This document shows, in pieces, positions 25,386 through 34,600 of a stretch of 46,410 bases of DNA; positions within the stretch are counted from its first letter, which is position 1, and each line of letters begins with the position of its first letter. The notes below the pieces were generated by a model, which was not told where the DNA came from, ran no database searches, and saw only the letters and a list, made by a program, of their open reading frames with translations. The DNA is taken from positions 1-46,410 of IMG/VR virus record IMGVR_UViG_3300005842_000018; one strand, written 5' to 3'. Source of the DNA: a virus. The translations under genes and the position numbers were made by a program.

Positions 25386-25451
25386 CGCGGCCTCGGCCGC
25401 GTGACCCTAGAGTCGGCCGCAGGGCCGCCTGACGCCGCCGACCTCGGCGGC
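25386..25451 (+). other. Two perfect hairpins before the capsid gene
   Basis: CGCGGCC-TC-GGCCGCG (25386-25401) and GCCGCCGA-CC-TCGGCGGC (25434-25451) are perfect inverted repeats. They lie in the gap between protease and capsid genes. They have no T-run, so they may affect RNA stability or pausing rather than ending transcription. Confidence 0.4.
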
Positions 25452-25470
25452 CCAACCCCAAGAGGTAGCT

Positions 25471-26925
25471 ATGAACAAGACCCTCGTCCCGGCGAGCGTC
25501 GTGGCCCTGCTCGCCCGCACGGCCATCGCGCAACTGCCGATCTTCAACGACGCCACCATCGAGGCGCACCGCGCTCGCCAGACGGAGGTCACCGAAGCCT
25601 CCCAGGCGATCCTCGCGCGCGCCGAGGCCGAGAGCCGCGACCTCACGGAGGCCGAGCAGCGGGAAGTCACCGCGCTGGCCGACGAGTTCGACGCTCTGGA
25701 GAACCAGATCGGCGTCCGTCAGCGCGTCCTGAACCAGTCGGCGTCGCTGTCCGCCCCGCGTGGCCGCCAGACGGACCCCGATCCGGTCTCGGAGGTCGAC
25801 GAGCCGCAGCTCGTCAATCGCGCGGCGCCCGCCGCGACGGCCCGCCGCGCCGAGCCGCGCCCGACGAACGTCACCGCGCGCGGAACGTCCGGTTTCCGCA
25901 ACTTCGGCGACTTCGCCAACTCGGTCCGCATGGCCACCCTGCGCCAGGGCGGCGAACTTGACGCGCGCCTGCGCAACGCCGCCGCCTCGACCTACGGATC
26001 GGAAGGCTCCGGCGCGGACGGCGGCTTCGCCGTCCCTCCCGATTTCCGCGCCGAGATCATGAGCCGCGTGTACGGCGAGGACAGCCTGGTCACCCGTACC
26101 GACCGGATGTTCTCCTCTGGAAACACGCTGACGCTGCCGATCGACATGACCACGCCGTGGGACAGCACCGGCGGCATCCAGGCCTACTGGACCGGAGAAG
26201 CCGGCGCCATCAGCCAGTCCAAGCCGAAGCTGGAAGAGGTGACGGTGAAGCTGGAGAAGCTCGCCGCCGTCGTGCCGATCACCGAGGAGCTGCTGGAGGA
26301 CGTTCCTGCCATGGACGCCTACCTGCGCCGCAAGGCCCCGGAGAAGATCGACTTCAAGCTGTCCTACGCGATCGCCTGGGGCAACGGCGCGGGCATGCCT
26401 CTGGGCTTCATGAACGCGCCCAGCCTGGTCACCGTCGCGGCGGAAGGCGCGCAGACGGCCGACACGATCAACGCCACCAACGTGGTGAAGATGCTTGCCC
26501 GGCTGCCGGTGCAGTCGCGCCGCGACGCGGTGTGGCTGATCCACCCGGACGCTGAGGTCCAGCTCCCGCTGATGACCATCGGCAACCAGCCGGTGTACCT
26601 GCCGCCCGGCGGCCTGCGCGACAATCCGTTCGGCGTCCTGCTCGGCCGCCCGGTGATCCCGCATCAGGTCTGCGAGACGGTCGGCGACCTCGGCGACATC
26701 ATGCTGGTGGACCTGTCTCAGTATCTCACCGCCACCAAAACCGGCGGCGGCCGCGACGCCAATGGCCTGAAGGTCGACACCAGCATGCACCTCTGGTTCG
26801 ACCAGGACCTCCTGGCCTTCAAGTTCACGCTGCGCGTGGCCGGCCAGCCCTGGTGGTCACAGGCGTTGGCCCAGCGCGACGGCAACAACACCCAGTCGCC
26901 CTTCGTGACGCTGGCCTCCCGCTAA
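25471..26925 (+). CDS. Major capsid protein (HK97 fold)
   Basis: 484 aa. Residues about 25-90 form a helical delta-like region that is likely removed by the protease. The mature part begins near residues 130-180, and conserved HK97-type segments include PDFRAEIMSRVYGEDSLVTR and KLEEVTVKLEKLAAVVPITE. The C-terminal LLAFKFTLRVAGQPWWSQAL is the usual strand. GAGG before the ATG supports the start. It forms the icosahedral shell. Confidence 0.9.
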   Translation: MNKTLVPASVVALLARTAIAQLPIFNDATIEAHRARQTEVTEASQAILARAEAESRDLTEAEQREVTALADEFDALENQIGVRQRVLNQSASLSAPRGRQTDPDPVSEVDEPQLVNRAAPAATARRAEPRPTNVTARGTSGFRNFGDFANSVRMATLRQGGELDARLRNAAASTYGSEGSGADGGFAVPPDFRAEIMSRVYGEDSLVTRTDRMFSSGNTLTLPIDMTTPWDSTGGIQAYWTGEAGAISQSKPKLEEVTVKLEKLAAVVPITEELLEDVPAMDAYLRRKAPEKIDFKLSYAIAWGNGAGMPLGFMNAPSLVTVAAEGAQTADTINATNVVKMLARLPVQSRRDAVWLIHPDAEVQLPLMTIGNQPVYLPPGGLRDNPFGVLLGRPVIPHQVCETVGDLGDIMLVDLSQYLTATKTGGGRDANGLKVDTSMHLWFDQDLLAFKFTLRVAGQPWWSQALAQRDGNNTQSPFVTLASR

Positions 26926-26958
26926 GCGTCGCCGCTTCCCTTCACCTCTAGCAGCGCC

Positions 26959-26978
26959 GGCCGGGTCTGGACCCGGCC
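26959..26978 (+). terminator. Hairpin after the capsid gene
   Basis: GGCCGGGTC-TG-GACCCGGCC is a 9-bp perfect stem with a 2-base loop and no T-run. It may slow or end part of the transcription after the capsid gene, leaving less of the downstream genes. Confidence 0.4.
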
Positions 26979-26999
26979 CGCGCGGATCAGAGCAGACAG

Positions 27000-27509
27000 A
27001 TGTACCTCAACAACCTCTTCGTGGAGGCGGCCCAGGTCGTGGTCGCCTTCCCGCCCGTGGACACCCAGTCCGGCGCCAACAACGGCGACTGGGTTTCCAT
27101 GAAGAACTTCGATCGCCTCACCGTCCTGTTCATCAAGGCGGCCGGGGTCGCGGGCGACGATCCCGTCCTGACCATGAAGCAGGCGACCGACGTCAGCGGC
27201 TCCGGAGCCAAGGCGCTGAACTTCACCCGGGTAGACTCCAAGGTGGGCGTGCAGACCGGCATCGGGTCCTTCACGACCAACACCCAGGCCGCCGGCAACA
27301 CCTACACCGACACGGTGTCCGCGGAGGCCCAGGGCCTGTTCGCCATCGAGATCCAGGCCTCCGACCTGGACGTCTCCAACGGCTTCGACTGCGTGCAGTT
27401 CTCGGTTCCCGACACCGGCTCGGCCGGCGCCCAGCTCGGAACTGCGGTCTACATCCTGCGCGGCGCCCGATACGCCGGCGCGGGCCTGCCGTCGGCCATC
27501 GTCGACTGA
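27000..27509 (+). CDS. Capsid-adjacent structural protein, possible decoration protein
   Basis: 169 aa, beta-rich (VVVAFPPVDTQSGANNGDWV and LFAIEIQASDLDVSNGFDCV). Located just after the major capsid gene and before the connector, a place where decoration or head-fibre proteins are often found. No exact family is recognised, so the role is inferred from position. Confidence 0.55.
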   Translation: MYLNNLFVEAAQVVVAFPPVDTQSGANNGDWVSMKNFDRLTVLFIKAAGVAGDDPVLTMKQATDVSGSGAKALNFTRVDSKVGVQTGIGSFTTNTQAAGNTYTDTVSAEAQGLFAIEIQASDLDVSNGFDCVQFSVPDTGSAGAQLGTAVYILRGARYAGAGLPSAIVD

Positions 27510-27531
27510 TCTTCCTCCCCGGAAGCCCCTG

Positions 27532-27560
27532 GGGCCGCCGTTACGGCGGCGGCCCTTTCT
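27532..27560 (+). terminator. Terminator-like hairpin
   Basis: A 9-bp perfect stem (GGGCCGCCG and its reverse complement) is followed by TTTCTT. It lies in the gap 27510-27643 and may act as a weak intrinsic terminator. Confidence 0.45.
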
Positions 27561-27643
27561 TCCCGAACGCCAGCTCCATGCCGCCCGCGCACGACCGGGC
27601 CGCATCGACGTGTCGTTCCCGCAACCTCCGACTGGAGCCATCC

Positions 27644-28036
27644 ATGCCCAAGATCCGCTTCCTCCGCGAGGAGCAGTACGAGTGCGACGGCCGCGGCAAA
27701 GGCCCTGTGTTCTCCGAGGGCGAGACCGTCCTCGCCTCCGAGGATTTCGCCCTGCGCTGGACCCGCCGCCTGGCGGCCGAGGTCGTCGGCGAAGGCGAGC
27801 CGAAGGGCGACGCGTCGTTCGAGCGCGTGAAGCCCAAGGCCGAGAAGGCCGGCAAGGCTGAGAAGGCGTCCGATCCCGAACCGCGCCCGCCCGCGCCGGC
27901 GGCCGACCAGCCTGCCCCGGGCAGCGCGTCCGAGGGCGGCCCCGGTCCCACCTCGGCGGCCGAGCAGCCTGCCCCGGACGGCGGGTCCGAGGGCGGTCCC
28001 GGTCCCGCCGAGCTCGATCTCGGCGCCTCCACCTAA
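27644..28036 (+). CDS. Hypothetical head-region protein with Pro/Gly repeats
   Basis: 130 aa from the ATG at 27644 (an upstream in-frame start at 27578 lacks a good site). The first 60 residues are compact (IRFLREEQYECDGRGKGPVF). The C-terminal 40 residues repeat a unit ending SEGGPGP twice, reflecting a tandem DNA repeat at 27900-28010. It is likely a small head or connector accessory protein. Confidence 0.5.
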   Translation: MPKIRFLREEQYECDGRGKGPVFSEGETVLASEDFALRWTRRLAAEVVGEGEPKGDASFERVKPKAEKAGKAEKASDPEPRPPAPAADQPAPGSASEGGPGPTSAAEQPAPDGGSEGGPGPAELDLGAST

Positions 28037-28045
28037 GACCACGCC

Positions 28046-28660
28046 ATGCCGCACGCCCGTGCCGAGCGCGCCAGCAACTGGAACCGGCTGGTCCGCACCG
28101 CGCCCCCTGCAGCGGCGCCGCTCAGTCTGGAGGCCGCCAAGGCTCATCTCGAGGTGGACACCTTGGCCTTCGACGCCAAGATCCAGGGCTTCGTCGATGA
28201 CGCCGTCGCCCAGATCGACGGTCCGGACGGCGCGGGCCTGGCCCTGATCACCCAGACCTGGCGCCTCAGCCTCGACGCCTGGGCCCCGGAGATCGTCATT
28301 CCCCTGCGGCCGGTGCAGGCGATCCTGGGCGTCACCTACCGCGACCTGGCGGATGCGGAGCAGACGCTCGACCCCGCGCTCTACGACTGCGACCTGGACC
28401 ACGCGCCGGCCGCCATCGTTCCGGCCTGGGGCGCCTGCTTTCCCGCCCATCGACCTGGCCGGGGCGTCATCAAGGTGACCTTCCGCGCCGGCTTCGGCGA
28501 CGCCGCCGCCGACGTGCCGGGCGACCTGGTCGGCGCTCTGAAGCTGATCGTCGCCGACCGCTTCGCCAACCGCGAGGCGACGTCGGACGGAGCCTTGAGC
28601 GAGCTGCCGAACGGCGTCGCCGCGGTCCTCGCCCGCTACTCGGCCGGCCCCATCGCCTGA
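28046..28660 (+). CDS. Head-tail connector (gp6-like) protein
   Basis: 204 aa. LSLEAAKAHLEVD opening, VDDAVAQIDGPDGAG and ALKLIVADRFANREA match the gp6-like connector family that sits under the portal. The gene lies in the expected slot before the head-tail joining genes. The helical N-terminal and C-terminal parts flank a beta middle. Confidence 0.75.
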   Translation: MPHARAERASNWNRLVRTAPPAAAPLSLEAAKAHLEVDTLAFDAKIQGFVDDAVAQIDGPDGAGLALITQTWRLSLDAWAPEIVIPLRPVQAILGVTYRDLADAEQTLDPALYDCDLDHAPAAIVPAWGACFPAHRPGRGVIKVTFRAGFGDAAADVPGDLVGALKLIVADRFANREATSDGALSELPNGVAAVLARYSAGPIA

Positions 28661-28667
28661 TCCCTCG

Positions 28668-28682
28668 GCGCACGCCGTGCGC
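28668..28682. repeat. Dispersed palindrome copy 6
   Basis: GCGCACGCCGTGCGC between two genes, 7 bases after the connector gene stop; central C means opposite orientation. Confidence 0.8.
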
Positions 28683-28714
28683 GCGCCCCGTCAACCCGAT
28701 CAACGGAGACGCCT

Positions 28715-29221
28715 ATGTCCCTCAACCTCACCGTCGAGGCGCAGATCAAGGGCTATTACCGCGGCCCGAACGACCTCGCCGCGCCGCAGCAGGTGTTCAG
28801 CCTGTCGGAAGCCCTGAAGCTGGTCACCGGCACCGCGGCTGAGCAGGCCGACCTGGTCTTCTCCGACACCCGCACCCTGGCGGCCTCAGCCTCCGAGAGC
28901 CTCGACCTCGCCGGCGGCCTCGCCGACGCCTTCGGCCAGACCCTGACCTTCGTCGAGGTGGTGGCCGTCCTGATCAAGGCGGCCGAGGGAAACACGAACG
29001 ACGTGGTGGTCGGCGGCGCGCCGTCGAACACCCTGGCAAGCTTCTTCGGCGACGCCACGGACAAGGTCCTGGTCAAGCCCGGCGGCCTGCTGCTGCTCGC
29101 TGCGCCCGGCAACCCGGCCTATGCGGTCACCGCCTCGACCGGCGACATCCTGAAGGTGGCCAACTCCAGCTCGGGCAGCGCCGTCACCTACGACATCGTC
29201 GTCGTCGGCCGCAGCGCCTGA
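28715..29221 (+). CDS. Hypothetical beta-rich protein, paralogue of the 39192-39734 gene
   Basis: 168 aa. The segment around residues 62-90 (SASESLDLAGGLADAFGQTL) and LVKPGGLLLLAAPGN resemble the protein at 39192-39734 (HEDLDLADGLADAF, VRPGGVLVLTAPAGG), so the two are likely related copies. A structural role is inferred from its place; no named family is recognised. A palindrome copy lies just upstream (28668-28682). Confidence 0.6.
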   Translation: MSLNLTVEAQIKGYYRGPNDLAAPQQVFSLSEALKLVTGTAAEQADLVFSDTRTLAASASESLDLAGGLADAFGQTLTFVEVVAVLIKAAEGNTNDVVVGGAPSNTLASFFGDATDKVLVKPGGLLLLAAPGNPAYAVTASTGDILKVANSSSGSAVTYDIVVVGRSA

Positions 29222-29553
29222 TGCTCCGCGCGGGCGACCTCGACCGGCGCGTGGAGCTGCAGCGGCTCGTCGTCACCCGGGACCGGATGAACGCGCCGGT
29301 CCAGAACTGGTCGACGCTAGCCGAGGTCGCCGCCTCCCTGTTCGACGTCTCCGACGCCGAGCGTCTGTCCAATGCCGAGGTGGGCGCGAGCGTCACCACC
29401 CGCTTCCGCATCCGCTGGTCGCCGGACGTGGCCGACCTGAACGCCAAGGACCGGCTGGTCTGCGAGGGCGCGGTCTACGCGATCAGCGGGGTGAAGCAGG
29501 TCGGCCGCCGCGACGGCCTGGAGATCACCGCCGCCCGCCGGGGCGACGCCTGA
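29221..29553 (+). CDS. Head-tail joining protein (head closure)
   Basis: 110 aa. MLRAGDLDRRVELQRLVVTR is typical of the phage head-tail adaptor family, and LEITAARRGDA closes it. It would plug or link the connector to the tail. The ATG overlaps the preceding stop and its stop overlaps the next start. Confidence 0.8.
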   Translation: MLRAGDLDRRVELQRLVVTRDRMNAPVQNWSTLAEVAASLFDVSDAERLSNAEVGASVTTRFRIRWSPDVADLNAKDRLVCEGAVYAISGVKQVGRRDGLEITAARRGDA

Positions 29554-30080
29554 TGGGCGTCACGGTCAAGCTCCAGGGGCTGCGCGAGCTGGAGGCGGCG
29601 CTCGGCGAGTTCAAGACGGTGACGGCCCGGTCCATCGCGCTCCGCGCCGCGAAAAAGACGCTTCAGCCCATGGCCGAGGAGGCGCAGGCCGGCGTTCCCG
29701 ACGATCCGGCGACGCCGCAGAAGATCGAGATCGCGGTCGTGGAGCTGACGTCGATGAGCCAGGGCTCCGTGGTCGCCGCGGGCTTCGGCCCGACGCGGGA
29801 TAGCTTCCCCGAGGCCGGCGTCCAGGAGCATGGCGCGCCGCCGCACACTATCCATCCCGTTAAGGCCAGCGCGACCGGACTTCTGGGCTTCGAGGTCGGC
29901 GGTCATGTGATCACGCCAAAGGCGGTGCAACACCCCGGCTCCCCGCCGCGCGCCTACATGCGCCGAGCCTGGGAGCATGGCGCCGAGGCGCTCCTGCCGC
30001 GGCTCCGCGACCTTCTAAGGAGCGAGATCGACAAGGCCGCCAAGCGCGCAGCGGCGCGGGCTCTGAAGAAGACGGGCTGA
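29553..30080 (+). CDS. HK97 gp10-like tail completion protein
   Basis: 175 aa. VQEHGAPPHTIHP and VQHPGSPPRAYMRRAWE are the hallmarks of the HK97-gp10 family, which joins head and tail. The C-terminus is basic. It overlaps the upstream gene by one base. Confidence 0.8.
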   Translation: MGVTVKLQGLRELEAALGEFKTVTARSIALRAAKKTLQPMAEEAQAGVPDDPATPQKIEIAVVELTSMSQGSVVAAGFGPTRDSFPEAGVQEHGAPPHTIHPVKASATGLLGFEVGGHVITPKAVQHPGSPPRAYMRRAWEHGAEALLPRLRDLLRSEIDKAAKRAAARALKKTG

Positions 30081-30084
30081 CCGG

Positions 30085-30483
30085 ATGGAAGAGGACCTTG
30101 TCGCCCAGCTTCTCGCCGACGCCGGGCTTTCGGCCCTGGTGGGCGACCGGATCACCTGGAACCTGCGCGACCAGGCCGGCGCCTTACCGGCCGTGGTGCT
30201 GCACCTGATCGACGCCACCCGCCAGCGGTTCCTGGGCGGACGCCGCTCCGGCTTCGAAGGCGCCTACCTCCAGGCCGACTGCTGGGGCTCGACCTTCGCC
30301 GAGGCCAAGGACGTTTCCCGCGCCTTCCGGGCCGCCCTCGACAACCTCACCGGCGCCTTCCGCGGCTCGGCCGAGGAGCACGAGCGCGACGACGCCTTTC
30401 TCGATCCCGCGCCGGTCGGACACCGGCCGGCCGAACTTCACCGCACCAGCCTGGATGTCCGGGTCTGGCGGCAAGCACCCTAG
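30085..30483 (+). CDS. Tail completion protein (DUF3168)
   Basis: 132 aa. The opening MEEDLVAQLLADAGLSALVG, the ITWNL segment, and the ending TSLDVRVWRQ fit the DUF3168 family found between gp10-like and tail tube genes, thought to complete the tail end. Confidence 0.75.
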   Translation: MEEDLVAQLLADAGLSALVGDRITWNLRDQAGALPAVVLHLIDATRQRFLGGRRSGFEGAYLQADCWGSTFAEAKDVSRAFRAALDNLTGAFRGSAEEHERDDAFLDPAPVGHRPAELHRTSLDVRVWRQAP

Positions 30484-30498
30484 CTAGGAGGACATCCG

Positions 30499-30921
30499 AT
30501 GGCTGCGATTACCGACGACGGCATGATTGGCTTTGACTCGACCGTCGAGGTCGAGACCACGACGGGCGTGTGGTTCGAGCTCGGCCTTGTGGGCAACGTG
30601 ACCCCGCCGAACGAGCAGGTCGACGAGGTCGACATCACCCACATGAAGAGCCCGGACGCGACGCGACAGTTCATCCAGGGCCTGGCCAATCCGGGCGACA
30701 TGACGATGGACATCAATTACGTCCCCGGCAACGACACCGACGAGTACATCATCGCCTGGCGCGCCTCGCGCGAGACCCGCAACGTCCGCATCACCTACCC
30801 GACAGACGTGGTCGACACCTTCCCGGCTTTCGTGAAGGGCTATGCGCCCAGCCTGGCGGTCGGCGACAAGTCAGGCGCCCAGCTCACGCTGAAGGTCGCC
30901 GGCGCGGTCACCCGGAGCTGA
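30499..30921 (+). CDS. Major tail tube protein
   Basis: 140 aa. VDEVDITHMKSPDATRQFIQ and GDMTMDINYVPGNDTDEYII match siphovirus tail tube proteins, which stack in hexameric rings. AGGAGG lies just before the ATG, fitting high expression. Confidence 0.85.
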   Translation: MAAITDDGMIGFDSTVEVETTTGVWFELGLVGNVTPPNEQVDEVDITHMKSPDATRQFIQGLANPGDMTMDINYVPGNDTDEYIIAWRASRETRNVRITYPTDVVDTFPAFVKGYAPSLAVGDKSGAQLTLKVAGAVTRS

Positions 30922-30924
30922 TAG

Positions 30925-31335
30925 ATGCCGAACCCCCTGAAGGGCGAGGTCTCCATCGGCCTGGGCAAGGAGACCTTCACCCTGTTCTATGACGTGGATA
31001 CGCTCTGCGTCGCCGAGGACCTTCTCAACCTCTCGACGGCCGAAATCCTGAGCGGGGTGACGGCGCGGAAGGTCCGGATGGGCTTCATGCGCGGCCTCCT
31101 GTGGGCCGGGCTTCGCCAGCATCATCCCGACCTCTCCCTGGTCGAGGTCGGCGAGCGGTTCCTTGGCCCGGGCGGCATCGGCGTTTCCGGGGCCCAGGTG
31201 AAGATCCTGGACGCCCTGGCCGCTGCTTTCCCGGTGGCCAAGGACGGCGGCGGGGAGGCCGCCGGCGAGGACCCTCCGCCGGCGGCGGATGGGACTGGGA
31301 GCGCCTCCTCGGCGTCTGGCTCGACCTCGGGCTAG
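30925..31335 (+). CDS. Tail assembly chaperone, GTA-gp10-like
   Basis: 136 aa. FTLFYDVDTLCVAEDLLNLS and MGFMRGLLWAGLRQHHPDLS match the GTA gp10-like family. The C-terminal 35 residues turn Gly/Ser-rich (DGTGSASSASGSTSG), as if translated in a frame past the natural end. It overlaps the next protein's frame in the -1 frame by about 45 bases. Confidence 0.75.
   Translation: MPNPLKGEVSIGLGKETFTLFYDVDTLCVAEDLLNLSTAEILSGVTARKVRMGFMRGLLWAGLRQHHPDLSLVEVGERFLGPGGIGVSGAQVKILDALAAAFPVAKDGGGEAAGEDPPPAADGTGSASSASGSTSG
31258..31286 (+). other. Strong hairpin at the tail-chaperone gene junction
   Basis: GCCGCCGGCG (31258-31267) is followed after 9 bases by its exact reverse complement (31277-31286). A GGGGAGG run lies just before it. 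Both lie where translation must pass to the next frame, so they could aid frameshifting or restart. Confidence 0.4.
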
Positions 31336-31661
31336 GCGACGCGGCGAGCTTCTGGCGCCAGACGCCGCGGATGCTCAACCTGCATTTCGAGGCGGCTGCG
31401 CGCCGCCGCGAGCGGGAGGTCCGGGACCGGCTGTCCACCGCCTGGCATGTTGAATTCTTCCAGCGTCAAAGGCTCCTGAAGCCGCTCTCCCACTACCTGG
31501 AGACGGACAAGCCCGCACCCATCCGCCGGCGGACATCCATGCCCGCCGCCGAACTCGACCTGGTGATGCGCCGGTGGCGCGCGGTCATGGCCGTGGTCGA
31601 AGCCCAGAAGCCCGTTCCCTCCGCTGCCCGCCGCGCACGCCGTGCGCGGTCCAAGCCCTGA
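31290..31661 (+). CDS. Second tail assembly chaperone (TIGR02216-like), start unclear
   Basis: The frame opens WDWERLLGVWLDLGLGDAAS then FWRQTPRML, matching the W-x(n)-FWxxTP pattern of the small protein that follows gp10 in gene transfer agents and related phages. No ATG, GTG or TTG start in this frame lies at the expected place; the first ATG is at 31371, after the conserved motif. An out-of-frame ATG at 31289 would give MDWERLL if one G of ATGGGACTGG were missing. So this is a -1 frameshift product, a sequencing slip or a mutated start. The C-terminus is longer than usual and Arg-rich; a palindrome lies at 31633-31647. Confidence 0.55.
   Translation, partial: WDWERLLGVWLDLGLGDAASFWRQTPRMLNLHFEAAARRREREVRDRLSTAWHVEFFQRQRLLKPLSHYLETDKPAPIRRRTSMPAAELDLVMRRWRAVMAVVEAQKPVPSAARRARRARSKP
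31633..31647. repeat. Dispersed palindrome copy 7
   Basis: GCGCACGCCGTGCGC in the last codons of the second tail chaperone gene. Confidence 0.8.
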
Positions 31662-31676
31662 CCGAGGATCAGCCCC

Positions 31677-34600
31677 ATGGCCGGTTCCAACCTCATCGGC
31701 AGCCTGAAGGTCGCGCTGGGCCTGGACTCGGCCGAGTTCGACAAGGGCCTGAAGAGGGTCCAGGACCGCGTCGGCTCGCTGAACGTCGGCAAGGGGCTGG
31801 TCGAGGGGTTCAAGGGCGTCGACGGGCTGTTGTCCGGCGTGGCGTCCCAGGCCGGGGTGCTGGGCGCCGCCCTGTCGACCACCGGCGTCGCGGGCGCCGC
31901 GGCGGCGGCGGGCCTGGTGGGCGCCTTCAAAGCTGCGCGCTCGGCCATGGCCTTCGGTGACGAGATCTCCGACACGGCGGCGAAGATCGGCGTCACCACG
32001 GACGCGCTGCAGGAATACCGCTACGCCGTCCACCAATTGGGCGGCGAGTACGGCGACGCGGACGCCGCCCTCCAGCAGTTCTCCGTAGCCTTCGGCGCGG
32101 CCCATGCGGCCCTGACGAAGAAGGCGGTCAAGCCGTTCGAGGCCTTGGGTCTCGACCCGAAGAGCTTCGCCTCAACGGAGGATGCGCTCCAGGCGGTGAT
32201 CGGAAAGATCTCCGCCCTGAAGTCCTCCGCCGAACAGGCCGCCATCGCCGACAAGCTCGGCCTGACGCCCATGCTGACGGCGCTGCGCGCCGGCGCCGGC
32301 CAGATCGACGTCCTGCGCCAGAAGGCGCACGACCTCGGCTTCGTCATGGACAGCGGCCTGGTGCAGAAAGCCAGCGAGGCGAACGACAAGTTCGAGGACC
32401 TGAAGCACATCGCCGAGGTGCAGCTCCATAGCGCCTTCGTGGATCTCGCGCCCGCCCTGCTGGCGACGCTCGAGGTCGTTGACAAGATCGCCGAGGGCTT
32501 CCGCGGGATCATCGACGCCGTCACGGCCGTCGAGAACAAATCTGCCCAGGGCCTACGAAATCGACGTGTCGAGCTGACGGCGGAAATCACCGACCTTGGT
32601 ATCAAACAACTGGCAGGTCGGAAGCTGTCGATCCCAGAGCAACAGGCTTTAGCCCGCTATCGGGCCGAGGCGGCGAAGGTGGATGCGGCGCTGGCCGATC
32701 GCGCAGCGTCAGCCGCCCCGCCGCCGCCCCACGGCGGGACTTCGCTGACGTCTCCCGGCGCCGCGGCGATCGCCGGGGCCAGCGACGAGGCGATCGCGGC
32801 GGCGCGCAAGGCCGAGCTGTCGGCGCGGATGGGCCTGACCGCGAACATCGAGAAGTCCGCCGCCCTAAAGCTAGAGGAGGTCGAGCAGGAGCGGGCGGAC
32901 GCCAACCAGAAGCTCCGCGACCAGGCGAAAGAGGGCAAGATAACCAAGGCGGCCGCCGAAAGCGCCATGGCGCTCAACGACAAGGCCGCGTCCGAAAAGA
33001 AGGAGGCCGTGCTGCGTCAGGCCCGCGCTGACCATGCGGCGCACGAGGTCGCCCAGGCCGAGGCCGTGGCGCGCTACACCGACCAGGTCTCCCAGCTCCA
33101 GGCGCAGTTCGCCGGCACGGCGGCCGAGCGCAATGCTTTCGAACTGAAGGCCCTGGACGATCGTCAGGCCCGCGAGCGTCGGCGGCTGGAGACGGAGACC
33201 GCCGCGGACGTGACCGCCGGCAAGCTCACCCAGGCCGAGGCCGACGCGCTGCTCTCCGCCCAGGGACAGGCCCAGGCCGCCGAGCGGGTCAAGGCCCAGT
33301 GGGACGCGCGGGTCCGCCAGAACGACGAGATGACCCAGCAGCTCGACGACCTGCTGGCGTCCCAGGAGGACAGCCTGCGCGCCCAGCAGTCGCTGGCGGC
33401 TTCCAGCTATGGCCAGGCGGTCATCGGCAAGCGTCTGCTGGAGACCACCCACCGGCGCGAGCTGCTGGAGGCGCAGCGGCTGGTGGACGATGCGGCCAAC
33501 CCGGAAGCGCGCGACCGCGCCCAGCAGCAGCTCGACGACCTGAGGAAACGCCACGAGGCCGAGACGGTCCTCGCCGCGCGCCAGACGACGCTCGCCCGCG
33601 CGATCGGCGAGGCGACGAGCGCGACCGCCGGCCTGAAGCAGGCGATCCGCAGCCACGACTGGGCCGGCATCTTCGACGAGCTCGCCCGCACCATCGACCT
33701 GATCAGGAACAGCTTCGTGGCCAACGGCCTGACCGGCGGGCTAATGACGGCGGCTGCGGCCGGGAGTTCACTGCTTGGCGGCAAGGCGGGCTCGGCGCTG
33801 AACACGGGCCTGGGAGCCGGGTTTCTGGCAAGCAGCCTGGGCGCAAGCGGGGCCATTGGCGGGCTCGGCCTGTTCTCGGCCGGCTCGACCTTGGTCGCCA
33901 ACGGCGCGACGGTCGCAACCGGCATCGGCGCGGGCGCGCTCGGGGGCATGGCGGGGGCCATGGGGGCCATCGCCGCGGCGGCGCCCTACATCGCCATCGT
34001 CGCGGGCCTGGCCAGCCTGTTCATCGGCTCCAAGCCCAGCAACCATGCGGGCATTGCGACGCTCACGCCCGACAGCTTCCAATTCGTCAGCTCGGGCAAG
34101 GAGACGGACGAGACGAAAAACGCCGTCCTCGGCGCGGCGCAGACGATCGTCCAGAACGAGAAGGCGCTGGAAGCCCTAGGCATCAGCCTGAAAACCACGG
34201 TCGCCAAGCTCGACCTGGGCACCCGCGACCTGACCCACATCTTCCTGTCCAACGGTCAGGAGCTCCGCTCCGCCGTGGGCGACGCCCAGGCCGCGGCCGA
34301 GACCGCCCTGCAGGCGGTGCTCAAGGACGCGACCTACGTCGACGATGCGCAGAAGTCGCTGGTCACCTCCATGATGGCGGCGGGCAAGGGCTTCGACGAC
34401 ATCACCGCGGCCTTGCAGACCTATGCCACGGCGCAGGCGATCTCCGGTCAGCTCGCCGATCAGATCCTGCAGCTCACCGACCCCCAGGCCTACGACCTGA
34501 AGCAGGTCCACGACGGGATCGCCGCCCAGCACAAATCGGCCGAGGCTCTGTACGTCCAGGGCATGCTCACCGCCGCCCAGCTCGCGGCGATCAACACCCA

